A stretch of 64,000 nucleotides of DNA from Halichondria panicea (GCF_963675165.1 NC_087379.1:1187001-1251000), one strand, 5' to 3'. Positions 10,797 through 24,297 are shown, counted from the stretch's first letter. A program made the numbers and translations. Notes: a model not told the origin generated them from the letters alone.

Positions 10797-13700
10797 ATGA
10801 GGAGCCTAGCAATCGTTCTTATACTAACTGCACTTGCAGTGGTAAGTCCAATACAATAATAAACAAATCAAGCCTTAATTTCCTTCTTCCTTTGTAGGTG
10901 GCTCAAGCTACTGTGCAGTGTCGTCCAAGAACATGCTCCAGGGGATATTACTTCAACTACGATACATGCGCCTGTGATACCTGTCGAATCACCACCTGCC
11001 CAACCGGACAGCGCTTCAATGCAGAGAAGTGCAAGTGTGAGTGCATCTACCGCCAATGCTCAGATGGGAAGACTTTTGATGAGCAATCCTGCGACTGCAA
11101 ATGTCCTCATCAACTTTACTGTGCCAGGCCGAGAGAGTTCAACTCAGACAGTTGCCAATGTGAGTGCCGAGGAGACCAAACCTGCAAAGCTCCGTTTGAA
11201 TACAACCAGAAACTCTGTCGATGTGTGTGCCCACAAAAACAATACTGTCCACCTGGTAAAATGTTCAGCTACAAAAAATGTGGGTGTCTTTGCTTTTTTC
11301 AGAGAGATTGCCCTAAGCCCCAAGAGTTCAATTCCGAGACCTGCCAATGTAAATGCCCAGCAATTAAGTTATGCCCGACTCCAAAACAGTTCAGTAGCAA
11401 AAGCTGCGATTGCGAGTGCCCGGACAACTATAAAGTGTGTCTTCACTCGGCACAAAGGTACAATCCGAATTTGTGTCGATGTGAATGTCCCGTGGTTCGA
11501 AGGTGTCCACCTGGACAAAAATTCAACAACAAAACATGCCAATGTGAATGTCCAACACCAAAGCCTAAATGTACCGCAGAGCAAGTGTTTGAACCTGTCT
11601 CCTGTCAATGCAAATGCTTAAACAGACCTAAAAAATGCCCCGATCCTCAGCTATTCGATGAAGAGTTTTGTCGCTGCAAATGTCCCAAATATCAGAATTG
11701 TCCTGGACGTCAAGTATTTAATGGTCAGACTTGCGAATGTGAATGTCCAATACCAAAGCCTAAATACAGTGCGGTACAAATATTTAATTCCATCTCCTGT
11801 CAGTGGGAATGTCCTCACAAGATATGCTCTTATCCTCAGGTTTTCGATGCAAAATATTGTCGCTGCAAATGCCCTAAAAATCAGACTTGTCCCAGAGGAC
11901 AAGTGTTTAATGGTCAGACTTGCCAGTGTGAATGTCCAAAGCCAAAGCCGACATGCACCAAAGCTCAAGTATACGATGAAGAGTGCTGTGCTTGCAAATG
12001 CCCTTACAAACCACCACAGTGTCCGTATGGGCAGATATTTCATCTTGATACGTGTAAATGCAGCTGTCCTGAGATTCTTAAATGCCCTAGAGGACAGGAA
12101 TTTGATTACACTTCCTGCAAATGCCGATGTCCCAAACCCATTTCAAAGTGTTATCCTAATCAAAGGTTCAATTACGTCTCTTGTGAGTGCGAGTGCCCAA
12201 AAGTACACAGTCCATACACAAACCAAACGTTCAATGACACGATTTGCGAATGGAGGTGTCCTAAAGAACTGACATGCCCGAAAGGACAACAATTTAACGC
12301 TCAGAAATGTGTCTGTGAGTGTCCTTACCCGTACCCAACATGTACATCAAATCAAGAATTCAATTATGGGAATTGTAAATGCGAGTGTCCTAAGAAACCA
12401 ACAAAATGTCCCTACTCTGCTCAGATATACGACTATGAATATTGTAAATGTGTCTGTCCTGTCATAAAGAAATGCCCGGGAAACCAGCACTTCAACCGAG
12501 AGACGTGCGAGTGTGAGTGTCCATATTCTAGACCATCCTGTACCAAAGCTCAAGTCTTCAACGAGATATCGTGTCGGTGTGAGTGCCCTTATATTCCTGA
12601 GAAGTGTCCATACTCAACTCAAGTATTCAATGGTAAGACGTGTAGCTGTGTATGCCCATACAGTGAAGAAAGATGCTATGGAGGCCAAGTTTTCAAGAAT
12701 GATGCATGCGCCTGCGCTTGTCCAAAAAAGCTAAACTGTACATCCCCTCAGAAGTTCAACGAATACTCATGCCAATGTGAGTGCCCAGATCGACCAAAGT
12801 ACTGCCCAAGTGGCAAAACCTTTAACGAGACTAGTTGTAAATGCGAATGCCTAAGTACTCTAAAATGCAAAGGATACACCGTTCTTAACGAAGACACTTG
12901 TGAATGCTACTGCCCCATCCAGACATGCCCTCAAGGCCAGTACTTTGATAGCAATACTTGCAGCTGTGTGTGTATCTACAAACCATCCTGCCCCAGATAT
13001 AAAGTGTTCAATACAAAAACGTGTGAGTGTGATTGTGCTTGGGTTGAGACTTGTCGATCTCCACGATACTTCAGCCATGACACATGTGCTTGCGAATGCC
13101 CTGCCAAGAAAGACTGCCCTGCCAACCAAAAGTTTGATCCATACAAGTGTACATGCAAATGTATCAAGAGCCCCTATTGCGCAGCAAATTTTGTTTTCGA
13201 CAACCAGCAATGCGACTGCGTCTGCAACCGTCAATGCACTCCACCTTTAACCCTCGACAAAACTAACTGCAACTGTGTGTGCGACAGAGAGTGTGGTCCT
13301 GGGATGAAGCTAACCAGTGGCTGTGAATGTGTGCCTCTAACCTGCAGCAATGCTCGGACATACAATGAATGCTATGCAGCTAGATGCGACCATAACCCCA
13401 ACAAATCTTGCACGTAAGTCAGAACATAGATTAATCTCTTCAATTATAATTATGGTTAGAACTAGGGTAATAAAATTAATATAGACAGCCATAATTATTA
13501 TTGCATGCATGGAGCATGTACATATTTAAGTACCAAAGTTTATTGTGTAGCTCATCCATTAAAATAGTGGGGGCAAATATGTATCATTAGAGGGGATACT
13601 CAGAAGGGCACTATATAGAATGTCAGACGATCATAAGATGTAACAGTTATTGTGTGTATAACTATATGGAGCTACAGCCAGGCTGCTTTGTCTATATGAG

Positions 13701-14112
13701 TGTCAATAATGCAGATGCTGTTTATAATAACACCAAACATCACAAAAAAATAGCTAGCTAGACTATTGTACACAGCTGGCTCATGCACATGCACCAATGC
13801 AATGCATAATCACATGATTTACTTGTACAAGCTCGAGGGTGAATTGACTGTATATATAATATTATATACATATCAGTGTAGGATATCATACAGCTGCATG
13901 TTTCCACCGATGACTATATATTCCATGCATGCATGCCACTTAAAGTTGTTTCCCCCCTCCCCAGATACACTCGTAACAACTTGTGCCTCTGTCCCTGCTG
14001 TCTCACGAAGTCCGACCCTCGTTACAGTGCATGGTGCCTTCACTGGTCGAGATACGGAAGATCACAATGTACTTACAGGCAGAATGCTGACTTCTGCAAG
14101 TGGGGCTGCTAA
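10797..14112 (+). CDS. CXCXC-repeat secreted protein D (tandem paralog 1)
   Basis: Exons 10797-10841, 10898-13413 and 13965-14112 (introns phase 0 and phase 2) give 902 residues. Exon 1 encodes MRSLAIVLILTALAV, and exon 2 opens VAQATVQCRPRTC, completing a signal peptide likely cut after AQA. Exon 2 is about 35 tandem motifs of the type C-P-x-x-Q-x-F-x6-C-x-C-x-C-P. The last exon encodes a different Cys-rich module (CLCPCCLTKSD, then C-x2-W-x3-G-x3-C-x7-FC-x3-C) that resembles the second half of a ShK-type framework. D has lost motif cysteines that E and F keep: KYSAVQ for KCSAIQ, CQWECP for CQCECP, EWRCP for ECRCP. A motif core is also shortened near 12205. This suggests relaxed constraint. 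Role unknown; secretion is inferred. Confidence 0.88.
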
Positions 14113-14397
14113 GTCAGCACTCAACTACCATAGCAATCAACGAACAAATACTGCAGTAGAATGTGTACGTATAATTATGTAGCTGCTTAAAAATCATTAA
14201 CGAGGACTGTACAAATAATTATTCTTGTTAGAATTTGTATATGAATACTATAATGTGCATACTATATAATAGTGTGTATTAATACGATAGTATAATTATA
14301 ATTATGAGAAACTTCTCTGCCAAGCCATGCAGGTCTGAGCGATCAGGAATTATACATGCAGCTATACTTATCAATTGATAATTAAAGTACATATAGG

Positions 14398-14455
14398 AAC
14401 CGTAGCAGGGACAGGGACACAGAGCAACGAGTCACGATCCACTGGGGCATACTGA
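14398..14455 (+). pseudogene. Relic of gene-C-like 3' end, spacer D-E
   Basis: The sequence around GGGACAGGGACACAGAGCAA and TCACGATCCACTGG aligns with the Ser/Gly-rich coding tail of gene C (about 6085-6145). It is a short decayed fragment and codes for nothing. Confidence 0.6.
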
Positions 14456-15020
14456 CACTGGGGAATATCTAGATATTGAAGCATGCAGGGGGTGATCAAG
14501 GGTACTGGTGAGCAATGGGGCCGCGCGCTCAGTGCATGTGCGGCCAAAATTTTAAGACCCTACATTAATTTAGACAACGGAAGAAAAAACAAATTGCACT
14601 GTCACTGTATTACATATAATAACTATTGCCTGTGTCACATAGTGTAAAGTTTACTTCCTTTCAAACAGTGTGGAGCCAATCCTGCTTGCATATGCTTAGT
14701 TGGGCGTGATTATGACTTGTAATAGCAAGAGCTACATGTACATTATAGAATGCGATACATGCAGCTGTATATATAAGTACAGTGATGTTTATGGATGAGA
14801 ACCTTTTTACAGATTGTAGTTCAAATAAAGGAACAAAATTAATCGTAAATTATACTCAAGTTTGTGCTATACAAGCAACTTTGCCCATTCAAATCCACGG
14901 AAATTTATACTGAAACACAAATTTAAACATTGACAACCAACTCAGTATATGATTAGGTACTAAACTTAAAGCGCTGATAACATGAAGAATATACCTTACA
15001 CAATAAGTGTTCCTCTAGTA
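14456..15020. other. Spacer D-E, duplicated in E-F
   Basis: No gene. The sequence is nearly collinear with 19050-19590, so it is part of the segmental duplication unit. Confidence 0.7.
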
Positions 15021-15150
15021 CTTGCCCCCAGGCTACGTCGATGTCGTAATAGGAGAACGGTTTTTGTACCGATGATACTCAGGGACTTGGTAGGTGTCTT
15101 TGCCGCTGATGCTCAGGGAAAAGTCCACTTTAATTGCTACCTTTGGATGT
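15021..15150 (-). pseudogene. Decayed copy of an inverted exon-like block
   Basis: Matches 24560-24727 (CTAGTACTTGCCCCCAGGCT and GATGATACTCAGGGACTTGG) but lacks an internal stretch, so the minus-strand frame seen in the third copy is lost. Confidence 0.65.
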
Positions 15151-15627
15151 GTGTGTGAAGGTGTATGGTGGATTATAGTGTATGCGGGAGGATGTCTCTT
15201 GATTCTTAGACTCGTAACACAACATGCAGATTTCTTAACACTGATAGAAGGAAATCCCTGTTTGCTTAGATGTATACCGTGTTTAGGTTACACCATGGAA
15301 AGTGTATTTCAAGATATGTAAACAATATGTGATGTAAGTACCCCCAGGCAATGGTGGTTTTGCTGTTGCCTAGGAACTATGAGCATTAGAAGGCTTGTAT
15401 CTAGCCAATCACCTATAAAGGAGATTTTACACGACGTAAACAAGTTTGGATTTTATATAGGGCATCCGTATAAGTGCATGTATGCACAAGCGACTGTAGC
15501 AAACAAGTTTTGACTTTAGCCGGTGAACCTCACCCAGGCTTAATTAAAACCAAAACTTAAATACTTGAATGTAGCCTTGCAATATCAAGGGCTTTCAAAC
15601 CCAGACAAAGCATCATTCAGTTATCAG

Positions 15628-15638
15628 TATATAAAAAG
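15628..15638 (+). promoter_or_regulatory. TATA box of gene E
   Basis: TATATAAAAAG followed by GGCAATCAACGTG, conserved in position and flanks with genes D and F. Confidence 0.7.
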
Positions 15639-15760
15639 GGCAATCAACGTGTCATTTAAAGCAGATGTTGACGTGTTTTCTGTAGAAGAAAATATACAGC
15701 AGGCCAAATCAAATCAAAATCAACGGAACCGTTTCAATACAACAGTGAGAGTGCAAGGAC

Positions 15761-18717
15761 ATGAGGAGCCTAGCAATCGTTCTCACACTAACTGCACTTG
15801 CAGTGGTAAGCTAATACAATAAGAAACAAATCAAGTCTTAATTTCCTTCTTCCTTCGTAGGTGGCTCAAGCTACTGTGCACTGTCGTCCAAGAACATGCT
15901 CTAGGGGATATTACTTCAACTACGATACATGCGCCTGTGACACCTGTCGAATCACTACCTGCCCAACTGGACAACGCTTCAACGCAGAGAAGTGCAAGTG
16001 TGAGTGCATTTACCGGCAATGCTCAGATGGGAAGACTTTTGATGAGCAATCCTGCGAGTGCAAATGTCCTCATCAACTTTACTGTGCCAGGCCGAGAGAG
16101 TTCAACTCCAACAGTTGCCAATGCCAGTGCCGAGGAGACCAAACCTGCAAAGCTCCGTTTGAGTACAACCAGAAACTCTGTCGATGCGTGTGCCCACAAA
16201 AACAATACTGTCCACCTGGTAAAATGTTCAGCTATAGAAAATGTGGGTGTGTTTGTTTTTTTCAGAGAGATTGCCCCGAGCCCCAAGAGTTCAATTCCGA
16301 GACCTGCCAATGTAAATGCCCAGCAATTAAGTTATGCCCGACTCCAAAACAGTTTAGCAGCAAAAGCTGTGATTGCGAGTGCCCAAACAAATATGAGATG
16401 TGTCTTTACTCGGCACAAAGATACAATCCGAATTTGTGTCGATGTGAATGTCCCGTGGTTCGAAGGTGTCCACCTAGCCAAATTTTTAACAAAAAAACAT
16501 GCCAATGTGAATGTCCAACACCAAAGCCTAAATGTACCGCAGCACAAGTGTTTGAACCTGTCACCTGTCAATGCAAATGCCTGAACAGACCCTCAAAATG
16601 CCCTTATCCTCAGCAGGTATTCGATGAAGAGTTTTGTCGCTGCAAATGCCCCAAATATCAGACTTGTCCTGGAGGCCAAGTATTTAATGGTCAGACTTGC
16701 GAATGTGAATGTCCAATACCAAAGCCTAAATGCAGTGCAATACAAGTGTTTGACCCTATCTCCTGTCAGTGTGAATGTCCTCACAGACCCAAGATATGTC
16801 CCTATCCTCAAGTTTTCGATGAAAAATATTGTCGCTGCAAATGCCCTAAAAATCAGACTTGTCCTAGAGGACAAGTGTTTAATGGTCAGACTTGCCAGTG
16901 TGAATGTCCAAAGCCAAAGCCGACATGTACCAAAGCTCAAGTATACGATGAAGAGTGCTGTGCTTGCAAATGCCCTTACAAACCAGCTCAATGTCCGTAT
17001 GGGCAGATATTTCATCTTGATACGTGTAAATGCAGCTGTCCTGAGATTCTTAAATGCCCTAGAAGACAGGAATTTGATTACACTTCCTGCAAATGCCGAT
17101 GTCCCAAACCCATTCCAAAATGTTATCCTAATCAACGATTCAATTACGTCTCCTGTGAGTGCGAGTGCCCAAAAGTACCTGAATATTGTCCATACACGAA
17201 CCAAACGTTCAATGACACGATTTGCGAATGTAGGTGCCCTAAAAAACTGACATGCCCGAAAGGACAACAATTTAACGCTCAGAAATGTGTCTGTGAGTGT
17301 CCTTACCCGTACCCAACATGTACATCAAATCAAGAATTCAATTATGGGAATTGTAAATGCGAGTGTCCTAAGAAACCAACAAAATGTCCCTACTCTGCTC
17401 AGATATTCAATTATGAATATTGTAAATGTGTCTGTCCTGTCATAAAGAAATGCCCGGGAAACCAGCGATTCAACCGAGAGACGTGCGAGTGTGAGTGTCC
17501 ATATTCTAGACCATCCTGTACCAAAGCTCAAGTCTTCAACGAGATATCGTGTCGGTGTGAGTGCCCTTATATTCCCGAAAAGTGTCCATACTCAACTCAA
17601 GTATTCAATGGTAAGACGTGTAGCTGTGTGTGCCCATACAGTGAAGAAAGATGCTATGGAGGCCAAGTTTTCAAGAAAGATGTATGCGCCTGCGCTTGTC
17701 CAAAAAAACTAAACTGTACAGCCCCTCAAAAGTTCAACGAATACTCATGCCAATGTGAGTGCCCAGATCGACCCAAGTACTGCCCAAGAGGCAAAACCTT
17801 TAACGAAGGCACTTGTGAATGCTCCTGCCCCATCAAGACATGCCCTCAAGGCCAGTACTTTGATAGCGATACTTGCAGCTGTGTGTGTAGCCACAAACCA
17901 TCCTGCCCCAGACATAAAGTGTTCAATACAACAACTTGTGAGTGTGATTGTGCTTGGGTCGAGACTTGTCAATCTCCACGATATTTCAGCCATGACACAT
18001 GCGCTTGCGAATGCCGTGCCAAGAAAGATTGCCCTGTCAACCAAAAGTTTGATCCATACAAGTGTACATGCATATGTATCAAGAGCCCCTATTGCGCGGC
18101 AAATTTTGTTTTTGACAACCAGCAATGCGACTGCATCTGCAACCGTCGATGCGCTCCACCTTTAACCCTCGACAAAACTAACTGCAAATGTGTGTGCGAG
18201 AGAGAGTGTGGTCCTGGGATGAAGCTAACTAGTGGCTGTGAATGTGTGCCTCTAACCTGCAGCAATGCTAAGACATCCAAGGAATGCTCTGCAGCTAGAT
18301 GCGACCATAACCCCAACAAATCTTGCACGTAAGTCAGAACATAGATTAATTTCTTCAATTATAATTATGGTTAGAACTAGACACAGCTGGCTCATGCACA
18401 TGCACCAATGCAATGCATAATCACATGATTTACTTGTACAAGCTCGAGGGTGAATTGACTGTATGTATATATATACATATCAGTGTAGGATATCATACAG
18501 CTGCATGTTTCCACCGATGACTATATTCCATGCATGCATGCCACTTAAAGTTGTTTCCCCCCTCCCCAGATACACTCGCGATAACCTGTGCCTCTGTCCC
18601 TGCTGTCTCACGAAGTCCGACCCTCGTTACAGTGCATGGTGCCTGAACTGGTCGAGATACGGAAGATCACAATGTACTTACAGGCAGAATGCTGACTTCT
18701 GCAAGTGGGGCTGCTAA
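15761..18717 (+). CDS. CXCXC-repeat secreted protein E (tandem paralog 2)
   Basis: Exons 15761-15805, 15861-18328 and 18570-18717 give 886 residues. The signal exon reads MRSLAIVLTLTALAV. The giant exon has about 35 CXCXC motifs, and the last exon is the same 148-nt ShK-like module as in D. E is nearly identical to F along coding and flanking DNA, so they are the youngest pair. Compared with D, one motif (the CKGYTVLNEDTC unit of D) is missing. Cysteines lost in D are intact here, for example KCSAIQ, CQCECP and ECRCP. Expected to be secreted and heavily disulfide-bonded; target unknown. Confidence 0.9.
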
Positions 18718-18989
18718 GTCAGCACTCAACTACCATAGCTATCAACGAACAAATACTGCAGTAGAATGTGTACGTATAATTATGTAGCTGCTTAAATCAT
18801 TAACGACGACTGTACAAATAATTATACTGGTTAGAATTCGTTTATATAATGTGCATACTATAATTATAATAGTGTGTGTTAATACGCATAATTATAATTA
18901 TAATTATGAGAAACTTCTCTGCCAAGCCAGGTCTGAGCGACCAGGAATTATTACATGCAGCTATACTTATCAATTGATCAATAAAGTAC

Positions 18990-19048
18990 ATATAGGAACC
19001 GTAGCAAGGACAAGGACACAGAGCAACGAGTCACGATCCACTGGGATA
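18990..19048 (+). pseudogene. Relic of gene-C-like 3' end, spacer E-F
   Basis: Same fragment as 14398-14455 (ACACAGAGCAACGAGTCACG), recognisable against the gene C tail. Confidence 0.6.
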
Positions 19049-19580
19049 TACTGACACTGGGGAATATCTGATATTGAAGCAGGGGGTGATCAAGGGTACT
19101 GGTGAGCAATGGGGCCGCGCGCTCAGTGCATTCGCGGCCAAAATTTTAGGACCCTACATTAATTAGACAGAAGAAAAAACAAATTGCAGTGTCACAGTAT
19201 TACATAATTATAATAACTATTGCCTGTTTCACGCAGTGTGAAGTTTACTTCCTTTTAAACAGTGTGGAGCCAATCCTGATTGCGTATGCTTAGTTGGGCG
19301 TGATTATGACTTGTAATAGCAAGAGCTACATATGTGCATTATAGAATTCGATACAGCTGTATCTGTATATAATTATAAGTACAGTGATGTTTATGCATGA
19401 GAACCTTTTTACAGATTGTAGTTCAAATAAAGGAACAAAATTAATCTCAAGTTTGTGCTATACAAGCAACTTTGCCCATTCAAATCCACGGGAGTTTGTA
19501 CTGAAACACAAATTTGACAACCAACTCAGTATATGAGTACTAAACTTAAAGCACTGATAACATGAAGAATATACCTTACA
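19049..19580. other. Spacer E-F
   Basis: Duplicate of the D-E spacer, no gene. Confidence 0.7.
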
Positions 19581-19725
19581 CAATAAGTGTTCCTCTAGTA
19601 CTTGCCCCCAGGCTACGTCGATGTCATAATAGGAGAGCGGTTTTTGTACCGATGATACTCAGGGACTTGGTAGTTATCTTTGCCGCTGATGCTTAGGGAA
19701 AAGTCCACTTTAATTGCCACCTGTG
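19581..19725 (-). pseudogene. Second decayed copy of the inverted exon-like block
   Basis: Matches 15021-15150 and, less completely, 24560-24727. The reading frame is not maintained. Confidence 0.65.
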
Positions 19726-20232
19726 GATGTGTGTGTGTAGGTGTATGGTGGATTATAGTGTATGCGGGAGGATGTCTCTATAATCCTTTGATTCTTAGAC
19801 TCGTAACACAAGAACAAAGAAACAAAGAAATCCCCGTTTGCTTAGATGTATACCGTGTTTAGGTTACACCATGGAAATTGTATTTCAAGATATGTAAACA
19901 ATATGTGATGTAAATACCCCCAGGCAATGGTGGTTTTGCTGTTGCCTAGGAACTATGAGCATTAGAAGGCTTGTATCTAGCCAATTACCTAAAAATGAGA
20001 TTTTACACGACGTAAACAAGTTTGGATTTTATATAGAGCATCTGTATAAGTGCATGTATGCACAAGCGACTGTAGCAAACAAGTTTTGACTTTAGAGCAT
20101 CATAACGCACCAGCCGGTGAACCTCACCCAGGCTTAATTAAAACCAAAACTTAAATACTTGAATGTAGCCTTACAAACATAATTATATCAAGGGCTTTCA
20201 AACCCAGACAAAGCATCATTCATTTATCAGTG

Positions 20233-20241
20233 TATAAAAAG
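20233..20241 (+). promoter_or_regulatory. TATA box of gene F
   Basis: TATAAAAAG with the conserved downstream GGCGATCAACGTGTCATTTA. Confidence 0.7.
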
Positions 20242-20363
20242 GGCGATCAACGTGTCATTTAAAGTAGATGTTGACGTGTTTTCTGTAGAAGAAAATATAC
20301 AGCAGGCCAAATCATATCAAAATCGACGGAACCGTTTCAATACAACAGTGAGAGTGCAAGGAC

Positions 20364-23316
20364 ATGAGGAGCCTAGCAATCATTCTCACACTAACTGCAC
20401 TTGCAGTGGTAAGTCCAATACAACAATTTGACTGTAACTTCCCTTCCTTCTTCCTTTGTAGGTGGCTCAAGCTACTGTGCACTGTCGTCCAAGAACATGC
20501 TCTAGGGGATATTACTTCAACTACGATACATGCGCCTGTGACACCTGTCGAATCACTACCTGCCCAACTGGACAACGCTTCAACGCAGAAAAGTGCAAGT
20601 GTGAGTGCATTTACCGCCAATGCTCAGATGGGAAGACTTTTGATGAGCAATCCTGCAACTGCAAATGTCCTCATGAACTTTACTGTGCCAGGCCGAGAGA
20701 GTTCAACTCCAACAGTTGCCAATGCCAGTGCCGAGGAGACCAAACCTGCAAAGCTCCGTTTGAGTACAACCAGAAACTCTGTCGATGCGTGTGCCCACAA
20801 AAACAATACTGTCCACCTGGTAAAATGTTCAGCTATAGAAAATGTGGGTGTGTTTGTTTTTTTCAGAGAGATTGCCCCGAGCCCCAAGAGTTCAATTCCG
20901 AGACCTGCCAATGTAAATGCCCAGCAATTAAGTTATGCCCGACTCCAAAACAGTTCAGTAGCAAAAGCTGTGATTGCGAGTGCCCAAACAAATATGAGAT
21001 GTGTCTTTACTCGGCACAAAGGTACAATCCGAATTTGTGTCGATGTGAATGTCCCGTGGTTCGAAGGTGTCCACCTAGCCAAATTTTTAACAAAAAAACA
21101 TGCCAATGTGAATGTCCAACACCAAAGCCTAAATGTACCGCAGCACAAGTGTTTGAACCTGTCTCCTGTCAATGCAAATGCCTGAACAGACCCTCAAAAT
21201 GCCCTTATCCTCAGCAGGTATTTGATGAAGAGTTTTGTCGCTGCAAATGCCCCAAATATCAGACTTGTCCTGGAGGTCAAGTATTTAATGGTCAGACTTG
21301 CGAATGTGAATGTCCAATACCAAAGCCTAAATGCAGTGCAATACAAGTGTTCGAGCCTATCTCCTGTCAGTGTAAATGTCCTCACAGACCCAAGATATGT
21401 CCCTATCCTCAGGTTTTCGATGAAAAATATTGTCGCTGCAAATGCCCTAAAAATCAGACTTGTCCTAGAGGACAAGTATTTAATGGTCAGACTTGCCAGT
21501 GTGAATGTCCAAAGCCAAAGCCGACATGCACCAAAGCTCAAGTATACGATGAAGAGTGCTGTGCTTGCAAATGCCCTTACAAACCAGCTCAATGTCCGTA
21601 TGGGCAGATATTTCATCTTGATACGTGTAAATGCAGCTGTCCTGAGATTCTTAAATGTCCTAGAGGACAGGAATTTGATTACACTTCCTGCAAATGCCGA
21701 TGTCCCAAACCCATTTCAAAGTGTTATCCTAATCAAAGGTTCAATTACGTCTCCTGTGAGTGCGAGTGCCCAAAAGTACCCGAATACTGTCCATACACAA
21801 ACCAAACGTTCAATGACACGATTTGCAAATGTAGGTGCCCTAAAGAACTGACATGCCCGAAAGGACAACAATTTAACGCTCAGAAATGTGTCTGTGAGTG
21901 TCCTTACCCGTACTCAACATGTACATCAAATCAAGAATTCAATTATGGGAATTGTAAATGCGAGTGTCCTAAGAAACCAGCAAAATGTCCCTACTCTGTT
22001 CAGATATACGATTATGAATATTGTAAATGTGTCTGTCCTGTCATAAAGAAATGCCCGGGAAACCAGCGATTCAACCGAGAGACGTGCGAGTGTGAGTGTC
22101 CATATTCTAGACCATCCTGTACCAAAGCTCAAGTCTTCAACGAGATATCGTGTCGGTGTGAGTGCCCTTATATTCCCGAAAAGTGTCCATACTCAACTCA
22201 AGTATTCAATGGTAAGACATGTAGCTGTGTATGCCCATACAGTGAAGAAAGATGCTATGGAGGCCAAGTTTTCAAGAAAGATGTATGCGCCTGCGCTTGT
22301 CCAAAAAAGCTAAACTGTACAGCCCCTCAAAAGTTCAACGAATACTCATGCCAATGTGAGTGCCCAGATCGACCCAAGTACTGCCCAAGAGGCAAAACCT
22401 TTAACGAAGACACTTGTGAATGCTCCTGCCCCATTAAGACATGCCCTCAAGGCCAGTACTTTGATAGCGATACTTGCAGCTGTGTGTGTAGCTACAAACC
22501 ATCCTGCCCCAGACATAAAGTGTTCAATACAACAACTTGTGAGTGTGATTGTGCTTGGGTCGAGACTTGTCAATCTCCACGATATTTCAGCCATGACACA
22601 TGCGCTTGCGAATGCCGTGCCGAGAAAGATTGCCCTGCCAACCAAAAGTTTGATCCATACAAGTGTACATGCATATGTATCAAGAGCCCCTATTGCGCGG
22701 CAAACTTTGTTTTCGACAACCAGCAATGCGACTGCGTCTGCAACCGTCGATGCGCTCCACCTTTAACCCTCGACAAAACTAACTGCAATTGTGTGTGCGA
22801 GAGAGAGTGTGGTCCTGGGATGAAGCTAACCAGTGGCTGTGAATGTGTGCCTCTAACCTGCAGCAATGCTAAGACATCCAATGAATGCTCTGCAGCTAGA
22901 TGCGACCATTACCCCAACAAATCTTGCACGTAAGTCAGAACTAGTGTAATAAATAGACACCCACTTTATTGTGACTGACAATGGAGCATAAATTGGTATA
23001 ATGCACTTAATTGACATGCACGTGCTCACCGATGCATAATCACATGATATACTTAATTTTGTACAAGCTTGATGTATGAGCTCCCCCAGCAGTATACTAT
23101 AGTAGGATATAAGGCTATAATAATGACACTTAAAAAGCTTTTGTTTCCCCCTCTTCCCCTTTCTTCAGATACACTCGTAACAACGTGTGTCTATGTCCCT
23201 GCTGTCTCACAAAGTGGGACCCTCGTCACAGTGCATCGTGCTTGAACTGGTCGAGATACGGAAGATCACAATGTACTTACAGGCAGAATGCTGACTTCTG
23301 CAAGTGGGTCTGCTAA
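20364..23316 (+). CDS. CXCXC-repeat secreted protein F (tandem paralog 3)
   Basis: Exons 20364-20408, 20462-22929 and 23169-23316 give 886 residues, the same length as E. Signal exon MRSLAIILTLTALAV, repeat exon starting VAQATVHCRPRTC, last exon with the ShK-like module (CLNWSRYGRSQC, then NADFCKWVC). Differences from E are scattered substitutions, mostly between motif cysteines. All splice sites (GTAAGT donors, pyrimidine-AG acceptors) are intact, so F is probably expressed and functional. Confidence 0.9.
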
Positions 23317-23589
23317 GTCAGCACTCAACTACCATAGCTCCCAGAAAAGAACAGAACAAGTGTACTGCAGTAGTATATTATGTGTACATAGCATGCTAAT
23401 GAGGACTGTATACAATTAATTTCAAATGCTCGTTAGAATTCGGATATGGATATAATTATTAGTGCATGTGCATTAATGCTGAAAGCATTTGAGCTAAAAA
23501 TATGTGTTACATAGTTACACCACTCCAGAGAAGTGCCAAGCCAGGTCTGAGCAATTCGGAATTAGCTACTTGATAACTAAAGGTATGTA

Positions 23590-23800
23590 TATGAACCGCA
23601 GTTGCAATGGTACAGAAACAGGGTCATGGAGCAGCGGGTCACGATCCAGCGGAGGTGGTACAGCCTTGCAAACCATGACCATTTCAACCCAGGCCCAGTT
23701 GAAAGATGCCCTGCCATGCAAGACATTGAACACACCACAGGTCATGCAGATACGTTGATGGAGTGCAAGTAATGATAATCATTAATACACATGTATTATA
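23590..23800 (+). pseudogene. Relic of gene-C-like 3' end, spacer F-G (longest copy)
   Basis: This 200-bp stretch follows gene C from the Ser/Gly-rich tail through the terminal motif and into the 3' flank. Shared words are GGTCACGATCCAGC, TTTCAACCCAGGCCCAG, TTGAAAGATG, GACATTGAACACAC and GAGTGCAAGTAAT. The cysteine-coding frame is not kept, so it is dead. It shows that a C-like gene once lay between the D-type copies. Confidence 0.8.
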
Positions 23801-23802
23801 GC

Positions 23803-24297
23803 AAGAGTCCATAATAAAAGAGACTCAGGCAAGTTAAGTGCTCAGAAACTTAATATACAAGACTATAGTGATCATATCTTTAGGATAGTTACACATAAAT
23901 TAATGAAACTTACTGGCAATATCAATGTAGACTTACAAAAAAGCTACATGACTTTTATAACCTGTTAAGCAGGTAGATGGTCTTCAAAAATGCATAAATG
24001 TTCAGGCAAGTTTACCTGAGATTATGATAATTATTATTTAATTCCAAATTAATTAAGAATAATTGCCTTAACTTGCCTGAGGAGAGTATCGAATGAAGCA
24101 CTACCTTGCATCATAATTAAGTATTCGGAAAGTAAAGTGACTTCCTGCTTGGTATAACTGGAGCAGCTACTTCCCTCGAGGCAGCAATAATGTTATTGCC
24201 ATATCGTCATTATTGATCACGTGTTTCAGACAAGAAGTCACGTTAAATATAGTATATGCATGCACTCGATACTCTCTCTCTTTTATTATGGACTCTT
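23803..24297. repeat. Terminal-inverted-repeat element of about 495 bp
   Basis: Ends AAGAGTCCATAATAAAAGAG (23803) and CTCTTTTATTATGGACTCTT (to 24297) are near-perfect inverted copies. Inner CTCAGGCAAGTTAAG/CTTAACTTGCCTGAG segments are also inverted. No coding sequence, so a non-autonomous DNA element. It is absent from the D-E and E-F spacers. Confidence 0.75.

Noticed and set aside
11651-22726. Many medium frames on both strands inside genes D-G
   Set aside because: Cys-codon-rich DNA is poor in stops in other frames; they follow the repeat period and carry no independent signals.
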